A stretch of DNA of 64,000 nt from assembly GCA_948474755.1 (NCBI GenBank), contig CAOLHI010002549.1, positions 1 through 64,000 on the forward strand. The letters are read 5' to 3'. The notes under the pieces are model-generated. The model searched no databases. It was not told the origin of the DNA and worked only from the letters and a program-made list of their open reading frames with translations. Origin of the DNA: Ctenosaura bakeri (Eukaryota > Chordata > Lepidosauria > Squamata > Iguanidae). How positions within the stretch are numbered: the first letter of the stretch is position 1; every line of letters starts with the position of its first letter. The translations under genes and the position numbers were made by a program. Below, piece by piece: positions 56,176-64,000 of the stretch.

Positions 56176-56504
56176 AATAGATCTGAAAGAAGTTCAGAGA
56201 CAAGCACCTAACAACTGTAGCCAGCTGAGAACATGGAAAAACCTGTGTAACATCAGAAAGAATTTGAGAGCACAAGACAAATTGTGTTGAACTGCACAGG
56301 ATCCCATGGAAATGATGGAGAAGATGATAAGAAGACATTTATGAAGGATGTACAGGACTCACACTCAATGCAGCAGTATGTCTCCAGTCCTAGTGTATAG
56401 GTTTCCATAGATGTGGTGGTCAAACATGAATGCGTGCCTTCTGCACAATGTACAACTGTAAATTCTACTTCAAAAACAGAATGAGGCTTAAGAGGAGATC
56501 ATAT
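56176..56504. other. Unique DNA
   Basis: Nothing recognisable. Confidence 0.4.
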
Positions 56505-56507
56505 ACG

Positions 56508-56660
56508 TTGTTACTGTTGTTTTACTGTGTGCCTTCAAGTTATTTCTGACTTATGGTGACCCTAAGGCGAAGCTATCATGGGGTTTTCTGGGGCTGAAAG
56601 TGTGTGATGCGCCCAAGGTCACATAGTGGGTTTCCATGGCCGAGCAAGGAATTGAACCAT
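56508..56660 (-). repeat. tRNA-derived SINE, minus
   Basis: 'ttgttttactgtgtgccttc', 'aagttatttctgacttatgg', 'ccaaggtcacatagtgggtt' and 'gagcaaggaattgaacc'. Its head abuts the head of the next copy. Confidence 0.9.
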
Positions 56661-56740
56661 GGGCATTGTGGTGTAGTGGTTTGAGTGTTGAACTGTGACC
56701 CTGGAGACCAGGGTTCAATTTCCTGCTCAGCCATGGACCC
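56661..56740 (+). repeat. tRNA-derived SINE head, plus, back to back with the previous copy
   Basis: 'gcattgtggtgtagtggttt', 'gagaccagggttcaatttcc' and 'tgctcagccatgga' are the tRNA-like 5' part only. Together with the minus copy it makes a head-to-head pair. Confidence 0.85.
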
Positions 56741-56741
56741 A

Positions 56742-56830
56742 TTGAATTAATTGTGGAATAGTCAGTCAACACATAAGTAATTCTGACTGACTCAATATGT
56801 CTGCTCTAGTTTGGATTAACATAGAAACAC
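56742..56830 (+). repeat. 'ATTGAATCAATT' repeat fragment
   Basis: 'ccattgaattaattgtggaa', 'gtcaacacataag' and 'tctgctctagtttggattaa' match the first half of the composite repeat. Confidence 0.55.
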
Positions 56831-57485
56831 ATGGCTTTTTTTGAAAAAAAAATCTACACAGTATTTTCTGTGCAGGAATTTTTTTGTGCACATGAAATGT
56901 GGATATTTTTGTGCCAAGAAACCCACATGTATTTCTGGCCATCAAAACTGTGTGGACTACAGGGAGAGTACTGTACCAAAATATTTCTTTTCTTTCACAT
57001 CAGGGAGAAAACTACAGTAATAATTCATCTTTTGCATGCAAGGTCAAAATAATTGAGGATTTACATCCTTAGTTCCCAATATGTCTATTTTTTTTAAAAG
57101 AACAGGTAGAAAGTTATGGGAAAGATCTTGTACAGATCTTTCTACTGCCAAAGATCTTCAGTGGCCTTTTCCAATCAGAGTTTACAATATTAAACTCAAT
57201 GAGCAAATAGTTTACTATAGGTCTGTATAATTCGTTATAAACCAAATTATGTTTTATACCTTTGGCAGGCATTTGAGAGGCATCTTAGCACGAGGGAAAC
57301 TTGTTGGAAAAAACTTGGGGGGTTTGTTTTTTAAGCAAGGAAAGTCTTGTACAAAAAGCAAAGCACCGATAGCTATTAAGTAGGGATGGAAAATACCTTG
57401 GCACACCTTGTCTCAGAAGCCTGTATTTTTTGGCGGGGGGGGCTCATAGTACATTGCATATCCATGCACAAATTCATGCATGCAT
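56831..57485. other. Unique DNA
   Basis: Nothing recognisable; G-rich run at about 57431-57440. Confidence 0.4.
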
Positions 57486-57487
57486 TG

Positions 57488-59184
57488 AAAATGACTTGAA
57501 TGAAGGAGTAGAGGGCATGCTGATCAAATTTGCAGATGACACCAAATTGGGTGAGGTTGCTAATACGCCAGAGGAGAGGATCAAAATTCAAAATGACCTT
57601 AATAGAATTGAGAGCTGGGCCAAAGCTAACAAAATTAATTTCAACAGAGTGTAATGTAAGGTCCTGCACTTATGCAGGAAAAATGGAATACACAAATATA
57701 GCATGGCTGGATAACAGTACGCATGACAGGGATCTAGGAGCCTTGGTAGATCACAAGCTGAATATGAGTCAGCAATGTGATGCGGCAGCAAAGAAAGCCA
57801 ATGTATCAATAGGAGTATTGGTGTATCAATAGGAGTATGGTGTCTAGATCAAGGGAGATAATGGTACTATTCTATTCTGCACTGGTTAGACCTAAGTTGG
57901 AATACTGCATCCAATTCTGGGCATCTCAATTCGAGAAGGATATCAACAAGCTGGAGTGTTTCCAGAGGAGGGCGACCAAAATGGTGAAGGGTCTGGAAGT
58001 CATGCCCTATGAGGAGTGGCTTAGGGAGCTGGGTATGTTTAGTCTGCAGAAGAGAAGGTTAAGAGGGGACATGATAGCCATGTTTCAATATTTGAAGGGA
58101 TGTCATGTCGAGGAGGGAGCGGGCTAGTTTTCCACTGTTCCAGAGGCTAGGGCCCTTTTCACACCTTACCTTGATAGCACGGCGAACTAGAGCCCTCACA
58201 ATATTGCCAATATCATGAGAAGCCCAGTAGAGAGCCCTTTGCAGTCTGCACATGGTAGGGCATTCGCGAGAGAGCACCAGTCCCCACCTGGTGTCTTGTC
58301 CACATGTCGGTGTCCTGGGCCACACCCAGGTCCTGCCCTGTCCACGCCCCACCGCTCCTGATTGGTCGGTGGTTTTTCTTTTCTTTTTTTATTGTTTCGT
58401 CAACTATCGTGCTAACGTTAGCACAATAGATCCTGCCAACAGGCTGTTTCATACTACGTTGGTAAAGTGCTAACGATAGCACCGGGTTTTAAAAAAAACC
58501 CACAGTCGGTCAGACCCCGGGGGCTGCTGTCGTCTCGAGTGTGAGTGGCGACACAGCCCCAGGGTGGCTTCTTGCAGCGACGTGTCGTGCAGTATTCCCT
58601 GCTGCGATGGGGGCAGCAGCTGGCCTGCTGCTGGGTGGAGCGTCCCCTCGGAGTTGCTGCATGAGGGACAAGCAGCAGGGACTGTCCACACCCCGCCTAC
58701 TCCTGGGTCCTTCTTGGAAGCACACCGGACGATGGCTCTGCAGGCCCTCTGGTTTGTGATGTGTGAAAGGGAGGTTATTTTCACCTTTCAGGTGAAAATA
58801 AGAAAACGCGCTATCAGCACTATCCATGGCTGTGATAGCACCTGGTTCGCCAGAACTTCATGCGGTATAGCGGCTCATGAAGGGGGGAGGGAGCATGCCT
58901 AATACGATTTAAAAACACATGCGAAAAGGGCTTTGGATAAGGAGCAATGGATTCATGCTACAGGAAAGGAGATTCCACCTGAACCTCAGGAAGAACTTCC
59001 TGATGGTCAGAGCTGTCCAGCAGTGGCATATGGTGCCTCGGAGTGTGGTGGAGTCTCTTTCTTTGGAGATTTTTAAGCAGAGGCTGGATGGCCATCTGTT
59101 GAGAATGGTTTGATGGGTATTCCTGCATACCAGGGGGTTGGACTCAATGGCTCCTGTGGTCTCTTCCAATTCTATGATTCTATG
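57488..59184 (+). mobile_element. CR1 LINE 3' part, plus, split by a 0.78-kb MITE
   Basis: The reverse-transcriptase active-site block is encoded at about 57525-57555 (frame 57430-57654: '[15 protein letters not shown]'), followed in shifted frames by '[13 protein letters not shown]' and, at 57837-58127, '[17 protein letters not shown]' and '[21 protein letters not shown]'. After the MITE it resumes with 'ggataaggagcaatggattc' to the terminal 'tctatgattctatg'. A 16-bp segment (gtatcaataggagtat) is duplicated at about 57804-57838. The frames are broken. Confidence 0.92.
58150..58932. mobile_element. Long Harbinger-like MITE, about 783 bp, in CR1
   Basis: The ends are gggcccttttcacacc and catgcgaaaagggc, and the CR1 reads through on both sides. 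The interior contains inverted motifs ('ctatcgtgctaacgttagca' and 'gtgctaacgatagcac') and CpG-rich sequence. The target triplet cannot be read cleanly. It is the longest member here and its interior may preserve parts of an autonomous parent. Confidence 0.75.
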
Positions 59185-60865
59185 AAAAGCATGTAAGCTG
59201 TCAAAAATGCATGCAGTTAAAAATGTTGCACAAAAATGCTGTGGTCAGTGGGAGGAAACGATGTACAAAGATGTTTTAGTCAAGGAAGAAACTGTAAAGA
59301 AAAATAAAGGCCCTATAAGAAGAGTGTTAATAAATAGGCAACATCACTATGCAAAATGCTTGTGATTTCCATGTACATGGTAGAATACATGTATGGAAAA
59401 TTCATACGACTGTCCGAGCTATTACAAACAAAAGGTAGGATGGGGATACAGATGGAATTCAGACAAATGCAACAAAACTGAGGTTATGAGTTTTTCACAT
59501 CCCTGCTATTAAGAGATGCAAATAGCAAGTATCAGGAAGCTGCAGATGGGGGCACAGGCAATTCTTTTAGAAACAGATGCCATTGATTTGTCAGGGCGGT
59601 TCTTCCTAGTCAAAGCCGCTATGACAGGGCAACCTCCTGGGAAAGGAAGTCAGTATGTCCCATATCCCTGCACACTAGTGCGGAAGAGATGAGGTAGTGT
59701 GAGTTGATTAGTAGCGGCTTCTTTACTTCTTTCTATTGCCAGAGAAGCAAGGCTTGTTAGCAGCTCCTCTCCACAGGGGGATTATGGCACTACTGAGAGG
59801 CGGGGAAAGGGGGCAAAGCAAAGCAAAGCAAAACCTTGTATACTTTGAATATAATTAATACAAACACTTGGCTGATTTACAGCTGAGAGAAGTGAAGGAA
59901 ACATGCAAACCAAACCAAACTCCAGTATTGATTAAAAATAAAAAGAAGCTAATGCAGAAGAGAAACCAGTTAGGAAAAGGTGAAACTCAGGGATATAATC
60001 TGTATTGTGATAACAAAATTTGTAAGGCCACTAAAATAGCAGCATTATGAAGATGAGCAAAGTTTGTAATGGTATGATGGTATTCACAGCAACAAAATGA
60101 TGATGGTAGTGGTGGTGATGATAATCCTGACAACAGCAGCTGGGATCCTGCACTGAGATGTGCAAAGCGTAATGTTTTGCATATACAGTTTTACACCTTT
60201 CCCCAACAGATTTCAGCCTCAGGGGCATTGCCATGCAAGTTAACTATCTGGAGTGGTGGCAACCAGGCAGCATCTAGCTCCAGCCTGGGAAGAGACATTA
60301 AGATGTTTTTCTGGATCTTCAGGGATTCACTGAAGGTCTAGAAGAACAACTTCATTCTCTTTTCCTTGGCTGCTGAAGGCGAAGGCTATTATGGCTTCAG
60401 TTCGACTAGGCACTAATATGGCTTCATTTGGGCTAACTTAGAAAAATGCTTACATCTCCATGGAACTGTGTGCCTTAGTTTCAAGGACTTATCTGTAGAA
60501 AATAAAGCTGAGACAGTGAAGGTTACATCCAGAATATTTAGTTCCTCCTGATACATAAGTATCAGGGATTTTTTGATGACAAAGGGCTGGGTTGTTTATA
60601 TGGAAAGAGTGTTTAGAAAGCCCATTCAGATGCTTGGCCTGGAAAGATAACTTAAACGTCCGCTACAAATCTTAGTAGGATGGAAAGCAATCCCAACATA
60701 TCACCTGGCAACTTTTAGAAAATGATATTAGAAAATACAAGCACTTAGCTCAAGGCCTCCATTCTGTTCTGATTCAGGTTTCTTGAGGTGTTGAACATGA
60801 ACACATTTCTTTCAATGGTTGGATCTTTAATTCACCAGCATGGCCTTCTATTTTTTCCTGGAATT
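59185..60865. other. Unique DNA; no gene seen
   Basis: (CAAAG) repeats occur near 59813-59833 and a GATGATGGTGGT-like stretch at 60095-60125. No exon is recognisable. Confidence 0.4.
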
Positions 60866-61798
60866 ACAGTGTTACCCAAAACATAGGTGGCTCAGGGCTC
60901 CACCCATGATGCCAATGCCTCCTTGAAACAGTGGGGAATATTAGCTCAAAGGGGAGGCCTGTGAGAGCGAGATAACCTAACAGGCTTGTTTACACCTGTG
61001 TATACTGGTACTAATACTGGGACACCAGCTGGAGATTCAAGGAATATTTGTTTTATTCGGGGAATGGACAATCACACGCAAGATTCAAGGAGTTTCACAA
61101 TTATGCAACACTAGCTGAAGGAAAAGGGAGGAAAAGTTTGGATAGAGAAAGTTTAGGCTAACACGGGTGATATTTACCTGTCCAGAAGCGAAGAGACAAA
61201 GTGAAGTGGCTCAGACTAAGGGCCCAAGGATAGTATCAAATGGGAAGCAGAACACCAGAGGGGTGGCCAGTAAGCCAAAGTACTATGAGCCACCTGGCTC
61301 AGATCCAAGGTTTAAATATTCCTTTTTTCACCCTGGGGGGAAAATGTGTTAATGGCTCTCTGGCAGAGTAGACAATGGAGTCTGCAGGGTAGACAATCAG
61401 GTTCAGAATGAGCTAATGGTCTTAGCATTAGATGACTAAGGGCTGATGGGGATTGTGATAGCTCCTTAATGGTGGGACAGGTGAGGGGACAAAATGAGAG
61501 CTTCTGTGGACAAAGGGGGAAGGTTGAAGACAATCAATTGTTCTGTAGAATCAGTCTCAGATGCTATTGTTTTTAAAGGTTGAGTCATTGAGGGACATCT
61601 GCAAGTCCATTATCTCTGGAATTTCCCTGACTATGACCTAGCCATACCCTGAGGTCTCAATCTGACCTAGTTTTGCAACACATGTGCAACACAGTTCCCC
61701 TTTGCCAACAAGCTTCTCAGTCATAGCAGGATATAAATTATATTTCATGTCAATTAAACCATACCATGGAGTGGGGGTGTACAGCCTGGTAACAACTG
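60866..61798 (-). mobile_element. Solo LTR, subfamily B, about 925 bp; TSD acag/actg
   Basis: The LTR spans 60870-61794: tgttacccaaaacatagg at one end and cctggtaaca at the other. The flanks are acag (60866-60869) and actg (61795-61798), one mismatch. It aligns as the reverse complement of 33857-34701. TATA-like tttaaata lies at about 61311, and the polyadenylation region (ttttatt, as complement) near 61051. Confidence 0.82.
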
Positions 61799-62095
61799 GG
61801 GGCAAGCAATCGCTCTGCAATGCATAACTGTAGCTGGAATCGGTGCTACCTGGTTGCCTTCCTTGTTACCTCCTACCTGGTCAGTTAATAGTTGTCACAC
61901 CTCCCTTAAGCTGCCTTGAGAGGTCTGGACATTGTCTGAGAAGGTAATGAATTGCTTTTTGAACCATGTCAAAAAGAGAGAGGGCATCATTGTTTGTTGT
62001 TGTTCTTTAGCAAGCTTAATTTTCCTGCATGCTGGCCTTTATGTAGCTGAAATGGCACGACATATACACAAGCTGATTTAGGTTTGCAGAGACTG
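61799..62095. other. Unique DNA
   Basis: Nothing recognisable. Confidence 0.4.
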
Positions 62096-62099
62096 ATGA

Positions 62100-62100
62100 T

Positions 62101-62130
<30 letters not shown>
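62100..62130. repeat. (CAG)n microsatellite
   Basis: About ten CAG units. It is not in a recognisable reading frame of a gene. Confidence 0.95.
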
Positions 62131-62133
<3 letters not shown>

Positions 62134-62767
62134 AAACAAAAATCTAAGAGGTGAAATGTCTCCAAAACTAGCTCTGGGAGAAGTGAACATACTCCATGGT
62201 CAAAGAATGTTAAATGCTACTTATGGAACAGAAAACTGGGACGGGGAAAAATAGAACTGGAACTTTCCACATTTTGTTGCTGGTTGCACAGCATTGCCCT
62301 TCCCCCCTTACCATCATTCATATTTTATCTCATCCTTTTCATGAATCACAGAATAGCAATCCCTAAGTCATCTAAGCCTTGGTATCAATATCTGGCATCC
62401 TTGGATCATTGCTAGAATTTATTTGTTGAATTTATGTCTCGATTTTCTCGCAAGATGGGATTCAAGGTGACATCCCATTTCATTACCAGGAACCCTAACC
62501 TATATCTAGCATAACCCTTACCAACATATCTTTTATTGGAAATTATTTTTAAATTATATTTAAAATTATTTTAGATATCTTATATCATGTATTAGAATAA
62601 TTTTGTTTAATTTTTAAAAAACTTTTATAAACAAATGTTTTGGCCTTATCTTTTTTTTTAAAAAATGACATCCACTCGTGCTCTGATTGTTTGCAAAAAT
62701 GAACCTCTTTCTTTTGGTGAGGCTGATGCCTGGTAAAGTAGGTGGGGGATGGGCCGGGAGAAGTTAC
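62131..62767. other. Unique DNA with an L2-type tail trace
   Basis: At about 62430-62475, 'tttatgtctcgattttctcg', 'caagatgggattcaaggtg' resembles the reverse L2-type terminus. AT-rich sequence follows. Confidence 0.4.
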
Positions 62768-62771
62768 TTAG

Positions 62772-63850
62772 TTGTTGTTGTGTGTCTTTGAGTCATTTCT
62801 GACAGGACAACCCTAAGGAGAACCTATCAGAGGGTTTTCTGGGGATGAGTGTGTAATATGCCCAAGATCATGCAGCAGGTTTCTATGGTTGACAGGGGAA
62901 TCATGTTACTGCAGTTTCTAGCCTGGACTTGTGGGATATTAGATATCATTTTGATATCAATAATTTGGCCTACTATACCTCTCTGTTCTCCACGTGCTTG
63001 CGAGGGCCCCAGACAAGCTCGCAGACAGGCATGGCCGTTAATCGCTGTAATATTCCACACAAATACAGGCAGGCCAGAAATAGCCGACCCACCGCTTCAG
63101 GAGACCTCAAGGCAAGTACTACTTACAAAGAACTCCCTGCCCCGAGCAGGCAGCTTGACGAGCCGAATACTCATCTGTCAAGCACTCCACGTTTGCATAC
63201 TGGCTGCTCTATTGACAATTCGGATTTAACTCAGTCATGTAAAATTCTGACCTTTCAGAGGCTTTGTCTCCAGCCCGAAACTCATTGTTTTCCCCAAGTA
63301 CGGACTAGTCTACAGCCACATTTTCTCCTATAAAAACCCCTGTCTTTGAGAGCGTCCTCGGATCGCTCCTGACTTCCATCCCGCCTTGCTGCCACTTTGC
63401 TTGGCGAGCCTTCCTCTCAGCTCCACGTGCTGAGAAACTTCATATCCATGAACTTCTTCTTCAGACTATCTGGGCTTCAGGACAGGTGTAGTATTACCCA
63501 TACCAAAAACCTTCTCTAAAAATCCCTCTATCCCACTCCAACCTTTTATTTCTATAGTTCTCTGTTTGAGTGTGTTGCATACACTTGTTTGGCTGTATTT
63601 TAATAAAAACAACAATTATATTTTACTTCTGTTTGCTCCTTGCTTGACCCCATAGACATTGGGTAAAAGATCTCGCTCTGTTGCCCTGCCTCTCATATTG
63701 CTAACTTGTGCTCTTTTGACTAATTCCCAACTTTGTAATTTGAAGCGCACTTAGGTGTCTCTCACGGGACCCCCAGAAATCAGGGTAACAATCAAACCCT
63801 TGTCTCCAGGATCATAGTCTAACACCCAAACCATTACACCATATTTGCTT
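62772..63850 (-). repeat. tRNA-derived SINE, minus, split by a solo LTR
   Basis: The left part (62772-62903: 'ttgttgttgtgtgtctttga' to 'ttgacaggggaatca') and the right part (63791-63850: 'atcaaacccttgtctccagg' to 'aaaccattacaccatat') join into one SINE when the LTR is removed. Confidence 0.92.
62900..63794 (+). mobile_element. Solo LTR (TGTTAC family), 887 bp; TSD atca
   Basis: The LTR spans 62904-63790, from tgttactgcagtttctag to cagaaatcagggtaaca, with atca on both flanks (62900-62903 and 63791-63794). TATAAAA lies at 63329-63335 and AATAAA at 63602-63607, giving the U3-R-U5 order on the plus strand. No internal region. It is the best-preserved copy for promoter and polyadenylation signals. 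Confidence 0.94.
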
Positions 63851-63868
63851 AGCTACACATATGTAACG

Positions 63869-64000
63869 AAGGCCCTTTTGCTCCACCCTCCCCACCCGCC
63901 ATAGGGATGGGAGAAGGACGGGACCATGAGAATGCTTATGCATGACGTTGTTGTGGTCCCATCCTTCTCCCATCCCCAGGCAGTACAATTGCACCACAAA
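63869..64000. mobile_element. Probable MITE cut by the window edge
   Basis: 'ggcccttttgctcca' at 63871 resembles the MITE terminus. Inside, 'gggatgggagaaggacggga' at about 63904 is mirrored by 'cccatccttctcccatcccc' at about 63959. The right end lies beyond 64000. Confidence 0.55.

Noticed and set aside
62100..62130. CAG repeat as a polyglutamine exon
   Set aside because: The flanking frames close quickly and no exon structure is visible. It reads as an ordinary microsatellite.
1..64000. CRISPR array, operon or phage-like system
   Set aside because: No regularly spaced short repeats, no dense coding, no ribosome-binding-site pattern. The sequence is eukaryotic and repeat-rich.

Overview
This window reads as repeat-dense, non-coding DNA from a vertebrate nuclear genome, most likely a squamate reptile (lizard or snake). 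The main evidence is a Sauria-type tRNA SINE at about 43.57-43.79 kb with its (TATTGC)n-like tail, together with many CR1 and L2 LINE fragments, an L1 fragment, a Penelope-like element with a GIY-YIG domain, and a tRNA-derived SINE with a (TTG)n/(CAA)n tail in at least eleven places. I found no convincing host exon, tRNA gene, bacterial gene or CRISPR array. Every long open frame examined is explained by a transposable element or by GC-rich palindromic DNA. The window is probably intergenic or a large intron.

Layout. 0-8 kb: unique DNA, a palindromic MITE, a CR1 tail, a GC-rich MITE and two SINEs. 8.1-12.45 kb: one solo LTR split by a 3.5-kb CR1 that still shows esterase, endonuclease and reverse-transcriptase remains. 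13.5-19.5 kb: L2, MITE, CR1 and Penelope nests plus a perfect 52-bp-arm palindrome. 20.26-21.80 kb: a 5'-truncated L1 with 17-bp target duplications, itself hit by a solo LTR with 5-bp duplications. 23-28 kb: SINEs, an unclassified repeat, two GC-rich or palindromic MITEs, and a CR1 with a 532-codon open frame inside a SINE. 28.6-29.1 kb: a unique stretch resembling a conserved regulatory element. 29.9-41.3 kb: hAT-like and Harbinger-like MITEs, SINEs, L2, and solo LTRs at 33.9 and 40.4 kb. 42-48 kb: old CR1, the Sauria SINE and a 5S-derived piece. 48.6-64 kb: three or four more solo LTRs, MITEs of several sizes, a CR1 split by a 0.78-kb MITE, a SINE split by an LTR, and a palindromic element running off the right edge.

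Two patterns dominate. First, a supergroup of non-autonomous DNA transposons, from about 0.17 to 0.8 kb, shares a terminal repeat close to GGCCCTTTCCRCA and mostly has 3-bp target duplications (TTA, TAA, TAT, ATA, TCA), as expected for PIF/Harbinger-type transposition. At least sixteen members are visible and no transposase is present. Second, seven solo LTRs begin TGTTAC (or a decayed form) and end GTAACA (or a decayed form). Six have exact 4-bp target duplications and the seventh has one with a single mismatch; none has an internal region. The nested insertions give a relative age order: SINE, L2 and CR1 copies are often the targets, while MITEs and LTRs are often the later arrivals.

Limits: all boundaries come from reading by eye. 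Family names are assigned from remembered motifs, not a database search. Old, diverged repeats in stretches called unique will have been missed.
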